Source of the DNA: Byssothecium circinans
Taxonomy: Eukaryota; Ascomycota; Dothideomycetes; Pleosporales; Massarinaceae
Assembly (NCBI GenBank): GCA_010015675.1
Contig: ML977044.1
Span: forward strand, 4,839-68,838
Length of the DNA: 64,000 nt
Reading direction: 5' to 3'
This document shows positions 1-11,966 of this stretch, piece after piece. The notes under the pieces were generated by a model. The model was not told the DNA's origin and did no database searches. It saw only the letters and a list, made by a program, of their open reading frames with translations. Made by a program: the position numbers and the translations under genes. Each line of letters starts with the position of its first letter. Position 1 is the stretch's first letter.

Positions 1-140
1 TATATTATATATATCTATATTTAAAATTTTAGCTTAATAGCTCTAATATTCAAATTGTTATTAAAGGTTGAATCTTTGATTTTCCGCCAAGCAAAAAGTG
101 GCCGCTTCGGTGGTGTGGCCGCTTCGGTGGTGGAATACGT
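1..140. mobile_element. Right end of a non-autonomous TIR element (copy A), cut by the window start
   Basis: The segment ends with a terminal inverted repeat made of two copies of a 17 bp unit with core GAAGCGGCC, then the terminus GAATACGT and a TA target duplication at 141-142. It is nearly identical, in inverse orientation, to the left end at 26,753-26,841 next to the assembly gap, and the AT-rich interior (1-60) matches the interiors of copies C and H. No coding capacity is visible. The repeat units are hardly mutated, so this copy looks younger than most of its neighbours. Confidence 0.75.
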
Positions 141-172
141 TAGCTAAAGGATATGTAATAAGTATAGTAGTA

Positions 173-2911
173 ACGTAAAGCACCATCAAACCGCGCACAC
201 CATCGAACCGCGCACACCATCGAACCGCGCAGAAATGCTTGGCAAGAAACATCAAATAGTATTATCTTAATAACAAAGCCAAACCTTAATATTTTCTTTT
301 AAAATTTTAAACCTAGATAGATATATATATAATCTAGTAGGTATTCAATTTATATAGCTATAGCTTACGTAATGTAGTAGTTATTAGTAAGAGAAGAAAT
401 CTTAGATAAAACCTACCTTATACCATAGATTCATAGCTAAACGTTAGCTATATACTATATAACTTTTAGGACTTATTTATTAATATATTAGTTAGTAGCT
501 ATTAAGCTATTATAGCATGCAGCCTAGGTTTAATACTATAATAGTAAGTATAAGGTAGAAGGTAAGAAAAAATAAAAAACCTTCTAAATAAAGTTATATA
601 TATTAGATATCTCTACTTTCTTCTTAGAAGGAGGATAGTATATACTAAATAAAGCTATATATAAAGTTTAAAGTAAGTAAATACCTCTAAAACTAAAAGA
701 TCTAGCTTAGAAAGTGTAGGTTTTTAGAAAATTTAGACACTACCTTATTATAAACCTTATATAACCTATTTTCTAGTAGCTAACTATTTATATAGCTTCT
801 ATATATATATATAAAGTATATCTATAGGTTAAAAGTAATTATTTCTAAGTAAGTAAAATATTTAATTATATTTTTCTAATTTTAGGTATCTCTACTCTCC
901 TTATGCTAGTTCTCTAATAGGTCTAGGCTGCACGCTATAATTTTAGTGCTAATAGGTATATTATATAGCGTAAAGCACCATCAAGATAGCTACACCATTA
1001 AGATGGCTATTTTTCCTTAGCAATACTAACACTACACTTATTACGAAATACCTCAACCAACAAACGCGTTACTTATTTAACAAGAAGGCAGGATTAAGCT
1101 TACCTTTCAAGCTTACTATTTAGGCTAATTTACAAGCCTCTAACGCGCTATTAAAGCTTTTAACGTTCGTTATTAGAGCCTCTCTAACCGTATTAATAGA
1201 ATTACCTTTTAACTAAATATAGTTCTAAACTGTTTAAAGCTATCCTTAACTAAAGAGGACACGCTTATCTAATATATCCTTAACCTTAATTTGCGAGGAT
1301 TTGCGCCTACGTTAGGTAAAGTATTAGATATGGCGAATAAACTACTACGCGAGCAGAGTAGTAAGAAAGTAGGCGTTAACTAAGTAGAATAGTTCATAAA
1401 CTATTTAGAACTATTATAAATAGCCTAGAACTATTTAAAGGTCTATTAAAGAGCTCTATAAGAGAATCCTAAAGTAGTTAGCATGTAGTTTAAGCTTATA
1501 TAAGACACTAAAGCAAAGTATAGCGTATATAATAATAATATATACAACTTTAATAAGACTAGCTTTTAGATAGGTATTATTAGCTCTATAAAAGTGGTTA
1601 CTAGCTTAGAGAAGTGAGAAAAGCCTATAATAGTTTAGCTAGGTAATAAGGAGTAGGTAATAGACATCTAGAGTATATATTTAAATAGTATATTTACTCT
1701 ACTATTTATTATATATAAAGGACGCGTTTATATCTCTTTATAGTACTAGGAAGCTAATATACTACGCAATTAAAAGCTCTTAGTTTTAGAGAATAGATAG
1801 ATAACTAATGAGCTTAGTCTTACGTAGTTAAAGCATTTTAACGCGCATACTAAGGTGAGAACTATTAGCGTCTATTAGTTGCTAATTTTAAATAGCCACG
1901 AAAGCTACCTTAATTAAAATTTTAAGGATTATTATTATAATAATAAGATCCTTATACTTTATATGTTACCGTACTTATTACATATCCTCTAGCTGCTTAA
2001 TATAGTGTTATTCTCGCTGCTTAAGCGCAAGTACTCTAATATCGTTTAGGGCTTAGCGTAATAGCGCGTTTTTTACATTAATAAGGAAGCGTTCTTACTA
2101 GCCTTTAAAGACATATTTTTAAGCGTGTTTATGGTTTAGAACTATTAAAAGGCCTTTAAGGTAATAGGGCTAGTCTCTTTAAATGCGCAGGTAGTACTTA
2201 ATTACTTTAATATACGTATATGCACTTTACTAGGACCCCTACTACTAGAGACACTATAGCTATTAAGGACTCTAAGTAATACACGCGAATTTAGCTTATA
2301 GTTAAAGTTTATATGTAATTCTATTACTTAGTTACTATGAATAGCGCAGGATAGGCTTTTACAGCTTATTAAAGGCACTAAGTTAGTGCTGCATAATATA
2401 GCACTTATAAAGGCGCGTATTAAAGAGGTTAAACAGTAACTTGCGGTAGTAACTAAGTAAAAAACACGCAAGCATAAGTATCTTTAAAAGGGTAGCACTA
2501 TAGAGTATAGTCTTATAGTAGACTAGAATAGTTCTAAACTATTAAAAATAGTTTAGAACTATAAAAGAGCAAGGGTAGAAGGTAAGTATAAAATATAATA
2601 ACTAGGTGTTCACTACTACGGCAACTACGGGAAGGCTAGGCATAACGCGAGAACATGTTAAGTAGATAAAGAAGGTTCTTTTAAGTTAGAACCTAGTACT
2701 TAGTTTATTATATCAAGTAGTAATATAGATGATAATAATGATAAAGTTAAGTAAGTTAGTGTTGCTAAGGAAAAGTGGCCGTCTTAATAGTATAGCTGTC
2801 TTAATAATGCTTTACGTTATATATAAACTAGCTCTAAAGTTATTATAATTTATTAAGGCTATTTATTAGGTGTTGTAGGGTATAAAGCTTAAGCAATCCT
2901 ACTATTCTCTA
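173..2911 (-). mobile_element. Non-autonomous TIR element copy B, inverted and interrupted
   Basis: This copy runs opposite to copies C, D and H. It begins after TA (171-172) with ACGTAAAGC and three tandem 17 bp units whose core is GAACCGCGC. The interior matches copy C in reverse complement. A Fot1-like element is inserted at TA within it (968-2817), and the interior resumes at 2818-2911. It stops at the left end of copy C, and its last roughly 150 bp are not found on the far side of C. No ORF is present; I read it as a MITE-like derivative mobilised by a Fot1/pogo transposase because the ends resemble those elements. Confidence 0.65.
968..2817 (+). mobile_element. Fot1/pogo-type Tc1-mariner transposon, RIP-degraded
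   Basis: The element is 1,850 bp between TA duplications (966-967 and 2818-2819). Its roughly 55 bp inverted repeats each contain two 17 bp units with core AAGAYRGCYA and end internally with CCTTAGCAA. Read on the plus strand, the second half gives recognisable Fot1-family transposase C-terminal sequence, for example HNIALIKARIKEV near 2,390-2,430 and KEAFLLAF near 2,085-2,110, broken by many TAA/TAG codons of the kind RIP makes. Family members encode a roughly 540 aa DDE transposase with a CENP-B-like DNA-binding region. This copy cannot be functional. Confidence 0.8.
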
Positions 2912-3617
2912 TAACGTAAAGCACTACTAAGACGGCCACACCACCAAGATGGCTACTTTTGCTTGGCAAGGAAAATCAAACTGTATTATCTTAATAACAA
3001 TTTAAATATAAGAGCTATTAAGCTGAAATTTTAAATACAGATATATATAATATAGATAAAAAGGATTATGAAAAAATATTCTAGGATTTCTAATAGCTTA
3101 GTAAGCTATATAGGTATAGAGAATGCTAGGCTACTTTTAGTATATAGCATATAAATACCTACTAAACTAGCTAAATAAGTTATAATAACTTTAGAGCTAG
3201 TTTATATATATATAATACACCTATTAACACTAAAATTTTAGCGTGCAGCCTAGACCTATTAGAGAATTAGCGTAAGGAGGGTAGAAATTCATAAAATTAG
3301 AAAAATATAATTAAATATTTTATCTAGCTAGATATTCTTACTTCCGTTCTTTTAATAAACTTTATATATATATATATAGTAGTAATATAAATAGTTAGCT
3401 ATAAGAAAATAGCTTATATAAACTATATTATAAGGTAGTGTTAGAATTTTTATAAAAACCTACACTTCTTAAGCTAGATCTTTTAGTTTTATAGGTATTT
3501 ACATACTTTAAACTTATATATAGCTTTATTCAGTATATAATCTAGTCCTCCTAAGAAGGAAGTAAAGATATCTAATATATATAACTTTATTTAGAAGGTT
3601 TTCTAATTTTTCTTACC

Positions 3618-4092
3618 TGTTACCGAGGGGTATACTGGCCTTGCCTGATCCAGGTGAGGGGAGGAAGGTTGGTGTATGGTGTATACGTCAGGTAGTGTTC
3701 TTCAGTGGTTCAAGAGGCAAACGTATGAAGTAAACCAATTCTATAACGAACTATAGAATAACTAAGTATTAATCTAGGTAAGAGATAAACTATTAAGAGT
3801 TAACTACGAAGAATCAGAATTAGAAAGACAAAGGAAATCTATCTAGTCTTTATGCCGTTCATTCTGTTCCTCTAATCCTATGATCTCTAGAGATCCTAAG
3901 ATCATTCTTAATCTCTTGATCTCTCAAGATCTAGAGATTAATCCATGATCTCTGTTCTTAGTGAGATCAATGTTATGTGGTCACTGACCTAATCCTACCC
4001 CGCGCGTCACTATGTCACCGTCCTCTGGCCTTAACACCCTCTACGCTGTACTATCTGGTCTTAGATACCCTGTATCTATTATGTTTATAACA
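3618..4092 (-). repeat. 3' LTR of Gypsy copy 1 (475 bp)
   Basis: It begins TGTTACC and ends GTTTATAACA on the plus strand, with the short inverted ends typical of LTRs. It is the same length as the partner at 10,705-11,179 and is preceded by the target duplication TTACC. The two LTRs differ at scattered transitions, as RIP would produce. Confidence 0.9.
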
Positions 4093-4107
4093 TTATCCCC
4101 CTCTTTA
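4093..4107 (-). promoter_or_regulatory. Polypurine tract of Gypsy copy 1
   Basis: On the minus strand the bases just before the 3' LTR read AAAGAGGGGGATAA. The same tract precedes the 3' LTR of copy 2 at about 24,139-24,152. Its position fits the plus-strand priming site of an LTR retrotransposon. Confidence 0.75.
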
Positions 4108-4177
4108 GGATTATCGTCCTAATATCTATAAAGATCTAGCCGCTGTGCCGCATTAGGCCTTAGCTAGTGTATAAAGC

Positions 4178-4860
4178 GTGCGAGTTCCCCACCGTGGGTG
4201 GTGTCATATCCTCCCTAGATATTCCTTGACCTTCTGCCTAACCATGCCTAGGGAATCCTATCCTCAAGTCCTAAAGGTTCCTTATATGGATCCTCTGTCT
4301 GTTCCTGCTAACACATCTACTACTCGTCGAAAGCTGCTTGCTTGCCACGTTCTAGTGAATGGTCGCGAAATGCCTTCTCCATGTTCCACTTATCGCAAGG
4401 AGAGTTGGAAGTGCATTATAAGCTTAGATTCTGGGCGTTGTTTTGAGTGTATAGATTACAACTGCAAGTGTGATCTGGTCGTGTCTCCTCGCGAATAGGC
4501 TGAGCTAGATGCGAAGCGTAGTCACCTTCGTATCCTGATTCTTGAGTTTTAGCTGGAGTTGGAGAAACTTAATCATTAAGAGAAGGAGATGTACTATTAA
4601 GAGTTAGCCTTAATAGAAGAGATAGAGCGTCTTAAACGCGAGGCTAGGTCATTAACCGCTGCTCCTAAGAGTATGGATGCCACCATTGCGCCTTCACTAC
4701 CGCTACCCGTATTATTGACTGACCTGGGCTAGTTACAGGCTGACTCTTCTCTCTTATTTAATTCTTCCTTATCTTTTAATTTTTCTGCCTTCCTAGCGAA
4801 CTTAGGACCACTACCTTTAGATACTATTAGTAATAACTTTTCACTAAATCCTAATAGCCT
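4178..4860 (+). pseudogene. Reverse ORF carried by the Gypsy element (Cys-rich plus coiled-coil remnant)
   Basis: An open stretch of 106 codons (4178-4498) runs opposite to gag-pol and meets the chromodomain end tail to tail. It contains the cysteine-rich motif RCFECIDYNCKCDLVV, preceded by further cysteines (CSTY, WKC). Beyond the TAG at 4496 the same frame continues with a charged helical region (EIERLKREARS) to about 4,860, with a few RIP-type stops. Copy 2 has a related reverse reading at 24,110-23,480. From general memory, similar Cys-rich coiled-coil reverse ORFs occur in other fungal Gypsy elements, but I assign no function. Confidence 0.55.
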
Positions 4861-7800
4861 ATAAGATTTCATAATGGTTCCTAGGTATTCTAGCTATTTA
4901 GCTAGTCCTTCTACTTGACCAAGTACTTCCACTAACGCTTAAATCTCTGTAGGTCTTTGATTTCTTTAACCTCGTAATCTTTATCCTTAAGCTTAATTCG
5001 TGTCTCCAGCTTAGCGTCTAGTGGTGCTGGTTCAAGGAGTGATTTATAAAAGATAGGATGTATACGCATGCCTTTAGGAAGCTCTAGTCTGAACGTGACG
5101 GGTCCCTTAGCCTCTAGGATCTGAAAGGGTCCTATTTAGAGGTTATCTAGTTTATTGCATGGTCGTTTAGTTTTTAGATTTTTTTATAATAGGAAAACTT
5201 TATCCCCCTCTTTAAGGGTTGGTCCCTTAAGCCTTTTTTTGTTTACTAATTTAGCTGTTATGAGGTTCCTTTAAGCGATTCATTGGCTTAAATTATCATG
5301 CAGCTCATGAAGTAGTCGTGCCTTATCATCAGCTCCAGCTAAAAGACTCTCGACGTCCTTAGGATTTCAATGAGTAACCAGCTCATATCCGTAATTCGCG
5401 TAGTGTGGTGAGTATCCTGTCGTCAAGGATCTCATGCTATTATAGGCTAATTACGCTGTTAGCAGGAGTTTAACCTAGTTGTCCTATAGCTTATTAGCGT
5501 ACATCCTTAGATACTATTCTAGTGTCTGGTTCGTTCGTTCCATCTAACTATCTATCTATGGATGAAAGCTAGTTAAAAGCTTTTTATCAACTCTAAGCTT
5601 TACTAGGAACGTGCTCTAATACCTGGAGGTGAATAGTATTCTATGATTAGTGATGAACTATTCTAGCACACCGTGTTAGCTAATAAGTGCCTTAGTTACT
5701 TTATAAGCCATTTCTTCAGCTGTAACCATTTCTTCCGTTGGTACGAATATTAATGCTTTAGTTAATCAGTCAACGATCACCAATATTAAGTCGCATAGCC
5801 GTGCTAATCTAGGTTCTAACGATTTCAGGAGCTTTACTATGAAGTCTATCATGACGCTGATCCATGGGCGTGCAGGTGGTTCTAGCAATTAGAGTAATCC
5901 ATAGGGCTTATATCTCTTAGGCTTATTCTTAGAACATGCTAAACAGTTGCCTATCACGTTCTAAACTGTTTTTCGTACGTTAGGGATTAAGTATTTATTC
6001 AAGATTTGTTAAACCATTTCGTTAATCCTAGGGTGTCTATATTCCTTAGACTTGTGTAGCTTTCGTATTAGGGTTAGTGCAAGTTCTTCGCGTAGTATGA
6101 TCTGTTATTTCTTATCTTAGGGCGGCCTAGCCTTAAGATATCTGATTAAATCATATTCTACCCTCTATTCTAGGGTTAAGCAATTATAGTCTGCAAAGTC
6201 ATGCACCTCTAGTCCCTAGTACTTGATCCTGGCTACCTTAGTAAGCTTATTAAGCTCCTTATTCCATTATTATGTGACCTTAGTTACCTTAGCTAACCAT
6301 TTAACCAGAGTTTCTTTGAACAGCCGTAGTTAATTGTAGCCTAGGCTGCCATCCTTATTCTTTCGCAGAACCGCGTCGTACGTGATAGGTCTGTCTGTTT
6401 CCTAAAGGTCTAATTATTAGCTAAGAGCATCTGCTGCTCCATTTAGCGTTCCTAGGTGATGGTGTACTTTGAAGTCGTAATCTACCATTATCTTAGCCCA
6501 TCTAACCTGTCATTAGTTAAGCTTTTTAGTTGTCATAAAGCTTATTAGGTTCTAGTAATCTAAATACACCTCTACTTAGTATTTGGCGCCTACTAACTAG
6601 GCTCGCTATTATTTAAAGGCATCTACTATCGCCAGTAGCTCCTTGTCGTGAACGTCATAGTTAAGTTCTGCTCCTAAGAACTTCTAAGAATGGTAGAACA
6701 CTAGTCTCTATTTCCCATCATCGCCTTGCTATGAGAGGATCGCTCCTAAGGCGTAGTCTAATGCATCCATCTCTACTCGCAGTGGCCGTTCTGGGTCATA
6801 CATCTATAACATAGGGGCTGATAAGAATAATTCCTTAAGCTTATTAAAAGCCTTCTATTATTCCTGTCCCTAATAGAATCCCTTCTCTTTCTTAGTAATC
6901 TCTGTAAGAGGCGCCGTGGTCTTTGAGTATCCCTAAATAAACTTTTAATAGAAGTTTATGAATCCTAGGAAGGATTGCACGTCTTTGATTATTTTAGGAG
7001 TTTTAATATCCTATACAGCCCTAACTTTCTTTAGGTCTATGGCGATGCCTTCTTAAGAGATGATAAATCCTAAGTAATCCGTCTTCATGACATGGAATTC
7101 GCATTTCTCTAGCTATAGGGGTAATTAATACTCCCTAAGCTTCCTAAGCACTTTCTTAACGTATTTAATGTAATCCTTAAGCGTCCCTAAGGTATACACT
7201 AGTATATTATCTAGGTACGCAGTCACAAAAACGTCTAAGTATTCATGAAGTGCTCTGTTAACGAGTGCCTAAAATGTCGTAGGCGCGTTCGTTAGTCTAA
7301 AGGGCATAACTGTATACTCGTATAGTCTATACTAAGTTTTGAAGGCAGTCAGCCATTCAAAGCCCTTAGCTATCCGTATTTAATGGAATCCGTCTCGCAC
7401 ATCAAATTTTATGATCCACTTGACTCCTTGGAGGCGGTCCATGAGTTCCTAGATTAGAGGAAGAGGGTAATAGTTCTTCCTTATAACGTAGTTTAGCTAT
7501 CTATAATCTACATAAAGTCGTAGCTTTCTATTCTTCTTTAGGATGAAGAGAATTAGTAAAGCCATTAGGCTTACACTCTCCTATATGTATCCTTATTTTA
7601 AGTTCTTCTTAATGTACTCCCGTAGTTCTAACTACTAGTCCTAAGTAAGTAGATATATTAGTCCTAGGCGCAGCTTCGCGCCTTCTTCTAGGTGAATCTC
7701 GTGATCCCATTCCTAGTGATCCAGTAATGCGGTTTCTTCTATTTCTTTGAATAGGTCTTAAAACTCCTCATATTCCGGTGGTATCGTTGGTCAGGGTTCG

Positions 7801-10690
7801 TCCTTCGTGGGCATAACTCTCCGTATCTATATAACTCCTATTTGTGAAGGGTCCTTCTCATAGATTCTCTTAATCTTATGAGGTGATATCTTGCTAATCT
7901 ATCTGGTCCGTCTAGGTAAGCTCTAGATTGCTAGGCTTAATCTTTTATAACGTGTTCTAGCAACCTTGCGCGCTAGTTCTTAGCTAAACATCATGCCTTT
8001 CTACTAGTCTATGGCAGGATTATGCTTCCTAAGCTAATTGTAACTAATTAACATGTCTTCTTCACTAAGATCCATGATGTTAAGGGATGTCGTGTCCTTA
8101 ATTCTAAGTACGTGGAATAACACCTCTTAGGTTTCTAACCTTAAGAATCTATTGCCATAGGACATTAGTCTATCGTTAGCTAATACTACTCGTATCAGAC
8201 GTTCCTTATCTTGATAGGGTATGTCATATTTCTTAACTACTCGTAGGGAGATAATCATTTATGCAGCTCCACTATCCACTAGTGCTGTAAGCCTACGTCC
8301 GTGTACGTGCACCTCTACTTTTAGTTAATAGACTAGTAGATCCAGGTGTCATACATTATATAGGGTTATTATAGAAATGCTCTCACTAGCGTAACCCTAT
8401 CCCTAGTGGCTTCCTAGTTTTTTAATCCCTAGAGTCCTTTTATAGACTCTTCCGCTGCTTATTCCTTAAGCATGTGGGTTTAATAGTCATCTATAAGGCA
8501 CGCCGTCTAAGGCAGGCGAGCGTGCTCTACCTTAATATTATCTTATTATGGGAAACCTTTCCTAAGTTTCTCTAAGAGGTATGCTTAACACATGTCATTA
8601 AAGCACTATTTATAGGGTGTGTCGTCATGACTTTCCCTAATAATAGCTCTAGGCAGGCGTCTTATAGTCTAAGTGTGCGAGATATCATCTCTAGCAGCCC
8701 TATCCTCTAGATGGCCTCGCAGCTAGTGTTGCGTTTCTAGCAACGTCTGCCATATTTGTCGCGTAAGTGCCGTCTTTCATCTAAAAGCATCTTCCCTAGT
8801 CTTGTTAGGAAGTGGCAGGAATTCATGTCATTTACATACGTCCACTAAGCACTTAGAAGGAGGTAGTAGCTTATAGTAGGCTCTATGCTAGGTCTATGCT
8901 ACTTCTTCCTTTAGGAGGAGATGAAACATGCATCCTAGGAGGGATGAGCATTTATTCTAGTCAATCTCTTTATGCCCCTTATCTAAAGGGTGCCCTATAG
9001 GGTAATAGTGGAGACATGCGCTATTCTTATATACTATTATTTCCCTATCTATTCTTCTAGCTGGCATCCTGCAACGTGCTTACTAAGCTAGTGTAGTTAG
9101 CAGTGCGTGTCGTAGCATCTGCTCTAACCTAGGCGTTCATGCCATTTCTACTAATATTTAAAGTGATGCACGTGGTAGTTATCTTCCATGCAGTCCTTTT
9201 CTAGGAGAAGGGCGTGAGAGGCTCGTCCAGGCGTGTATCACACGCTTCGTTTTTCCTGCAGGTGGGGGACGCAATCCTCCCTTATACAGTTATACCATTC
9301 AACTTCGTCATGTTCATCATTAATCTTGATTTGTCGTACTTTCATCTATAGACCTTACTCCTTCATTGCTGCTGCCACCGCTTCGTGGGCATGGCCGCCG
9401 CGTACTAGCGTATTATAGGTGCACGTTTCGCCTTTGTGTGTATTGTCTCTACACATCTAGCATAGATCTTCTTTAAGCCGTTAAAGGACCTCGTAGTCAT
9501 CTATCTGGTTTAAGGGTCGCGTCGCTTAGGTTGAAATGGGTTCCGTGTCGCTGACTTCCCCATCAGATGGTTCCGTGGCTTAATCTGTTTCTAGAGGTAG
9601 GCAAGGAGTAGGCTGCCTACGTGGCACCTCTAAGTCATTTTCCTTAGGTCCCGTTACCTTAAACTTAATCATCCTAATCTTGACCGCTCCAAGCTTGCTT
9701 GCTTGCCCTTAGTTCTTTAGGCAGTCTCTGCGGAAGTGTCCTACTTCACCGCATCAGAGACATGCTTTCTTCTCAAAGCGTTCTTAGCGTTGTTCGTGGG
9801 TTAGGCCGTCTAGCTGTCTTCCCTTACCTTTATTAAATTACTTCTTTTATTAGACTTTGTCTGTCATCACCACATCACTGTCGCGATTGTAACGTGGTGT
9901 CTTCGGCTTCCTATAACGTCTAGAGTTAGGAATAATTGTTATGTCCCGTTGCTTCTTTTATAGCGCTCACTCGTAGAGCCTGTTATCAATTTGGGTGGCC
10001 AGGTTAATCATGTCTTATAAGTCTTCTAGCTTATTATGATGGATTATCCTATCCTTAATGACTTCCTTTAGCCTATTGTAGAAGGCTGTGCGTAACGGCG
10101 CATCATCCTAATTGATCTTTGACTGCAGTTACTTAAACTCTATTACATATCTAGCGACTAACCTATCCTGCCAGATCTAAGAGATCTTCTACTCTACTTG
10201 GGTTTCTTCGTCGAGTTCTCTAAACACCTTCTGAATCTCTTCCTTGAACTTCGTCTAGCTCTTGAAGATAGCCTTCGTGTTGTCTTTATAATTCCTTATA
10301 TTATTTGTGAGGTAGTCGTCCATGAAGGGCTGCATCCAGGCAGCTGCCTTATCCTTTAAGTGCATGCCGGCCGCGAGGATTTTGTCTTCGTCGTTCGTTA
10401 TGAGGTTGAACCAATAGTATAAATCCATATTAGTAAGGAATGGCTTCAGGCTATCTCATCCTCTATCGTACTTTTCTGGCGCCGCGATCTTTCCCTAAGG
10501 TGCAGTATTTCCGGCCTGAAGCTGAGCCATCGCTTGCATCAGCTCATCGATCTGCGTGGCCTGTTGCTGCAACTGGTTGGCCTGGGTGGCCATCACTGAT
10601 GCCAGGCTTAAAGCAGGTGTGTTAACACTGCTGCTAGCGGCACGTAGGGTAGCAGGAGCTGCTATTACGTACGTTCAGGTTCTTGAACCT
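4861..10690 (-). pseudogene. Degraded gag-pol of Gypsy copy 1
   Basis: Reading the minus strand from 10,690 down gives gag with a CCHC knuckle near 9,745, then protease, reverse transcriptase (YLDNIL, the YLDDIL catalytic box with a D to N change), RNase H, integrase and a chromodomain near 4,935. The order gag-PR-RT-RH-IN-chromo is that of chromoviruses. In-frame stops occur in every domain, many at former CAG, CAA or TGG codons. No tRNA-type TGG primer site follows the LTR. Instead a perfect palindrome with arms CAGGTTC and GAACCTG lies at 10,676-10,691. Confidence 0.8.
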
Positions 10691-10704
10691 GTGGGTAGTC
10701 AAAG

Positions 10705-11179
10705 TGTTACCAAGGGGTATACTGGCCTTGCCTAATCTAGGTGAGGGGAGGAAGGTTGGTGTATGGTATATACGTCAGGTGGTGTTCTTTAGTAGTTCAA
10801 GAGGCAAACGTATGAAGCAAACCAATTCTATAACGAACTATAGAATAACTAAGTATCAATCTAGGTAAGAGATGAACTATTAAGAGTTGACTACGAAGAA
10901 TTAGAATTAGAAAGATAAAGGAAATCCGTCCAGTCTTTATGCCGTTCATTCTGTTCCTCTGATCCTATGATCTCTAGAGATCCTAAGATTGTTCTTGATC
11001 TCTTGATCTCTCAAGATCCAGAGATCAATCCGTGATCTCTGTTCTTGGCGAGATCAATGTCACGTGGTCGCTGACCTAATCCTGCCCCGCGCGTTACTGT
11101 GTCGCCGTCCTCTGGCCTCAACACCCTCTGCGCTGTACTGTCTGGTCTTAGATACCCTGTATCTATTATGTTCGTAACA
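10705..11179 (-). repeat. 5' LTR of Gypsy copy 1 (475 bp)
   Basis: This LTR retains more CG-containing sequence than the LTRs of copies 2 and 3. It is bounded on the right by the target duplication TTACC (11,180-11,184). In element orientation it starts TGTTACGAAC and ends GGTAACA. Confidence 0.9.
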
Positions 11180-11557
11180 TTACCCTCTACCTTACACTTA
11201 CTATTATAGCGTTAAACCTAGGCTGCATGCTATAATAACTTAATAGCAACTAACTAATATACTAATAAGTAAGTCCTTAAAGTTATATAGTTTATTACTA
11301 ATGTTTAGCTATATATCTATAGTATAAGGTAAGTTTTAGCTATTAATACTTTATAGGTTAATAACTATTTTATTACGTAAGCTAAGGCTATAAAAATTTA
11401 ATAGCTATTAGATTATATATATATCTATCTAGGTTTAAAATTTCAAAAGAAAATATTAAGGTTTGGCTTTGCTATTAAGATAATACTCTTTGGTTTTTGC
11501 TGCCAAGCAAAAGTGGCCGTCTCGGTGGTGTGGCCGTCTCAGTGATGCTTTACGTTA

Positions 11558-11966
11558 TATAACTTTATTTAAAAGGTTTTCTAATTTTTCATACCCCTTA
11601 CCTTACACTTACTATTATAGCATTAAGCCTAGGCTGCACGCTATAATAACTTAATAGCTACTAACTAATATACTAATAAGTAAGTCCTAAAAGTTATATA
11701 GCCTATTAGTAACGTTTAGCTATTAATCTATAGGTATAGGTAGGTTTTACCTAAGATTTCTTCTCTTACTAATAACTACTATATTACGTAAGCTATAGCT
11801 ATATAAATTGAATACCTACTAGATTATATATATATCTATCTAGGTTTAAAATTTTAAAAGAAAATATTAAGGTCTAGCTTTATTATTAAGATAATACTAT
11901 TTGATTTTCCTTGCCAAGAAATTCTGGCGCGCTCGGTGGTGTAGCGCGCTCGGTAGTAGAATACGT
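11558..11966 (+). mobile_element. Right part of non-autonomous TIR element copy D
   Basis: The sequence repeats the right-hand half of copy C and ends in an inverted repeat with two 17 bp units of core CGAGCGCGC, then GAATACGT and TA (11,967-11,968). Its left part is missing because it abuts the right end of copy C. On the right it is inserted into a Fot1-like transposase fragment. Confidence 0.7.

Larger units (their letters stand above)
3618..11179 (-). mobile_element. Full-length Ty3/Gypsy chromovirus, copy 1, inactivated
   Basis: The element is 7,562 bp with two 475 bp LTRs and a TTACC target duplication, lying in reverse orientation. On the minus strand, in order, I see a gag zinc knuckle (CGEVGHFRRDC, about 9,768-9,721), reverse transcriptase (EYLDVFVTAYLDNIL, about 7,260-7,201), an integrase region (SVMIDFIVKLLKSLEPRL, about 5,860-5,800) and a chromodomain (about 5,000-4,870). 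Every domain is crossed by TAG/TAA/TGA codons. This copy is less AT-shifted than copies 2 and 3, so it probably inserted later or met fewer rounds of RIP. A reverse ORF lies between the chromodomain and the 3' LTR. Confidence 0.9.
2914..11555 (+). mobile_element. Non-autonomous TIR element copy C, split by a Gypsy element
   Basis: The left end (2914) and right end (11,555) are matching inverted repeats with two 17 bp units of core AAGACGGCC, each flanked by TA. A Gypsy element with a perfect 5 bp target duplication (TTACC at 3613-3617 and 11,180-11,184) sits inside. Without that insertion the element is about 1,075 bp. It has no coding capacity. Segments around 3,240 (GCGTGCAGCCTAG) and 11,220 (CTAGGCTGCATGC) form an internal inverted repeat. 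Its two outer flanks belong to different element copies (B on the left, D on the right), which a simple insertion does not explain. Confidence 0.75.

Noticed and set aside
1..300. CRISPR-like array because of evenly repeated 17 bp units
   Set aside because: The units are adjacent without spacers and form inverted terminal repeats of transposons flanked by TA.
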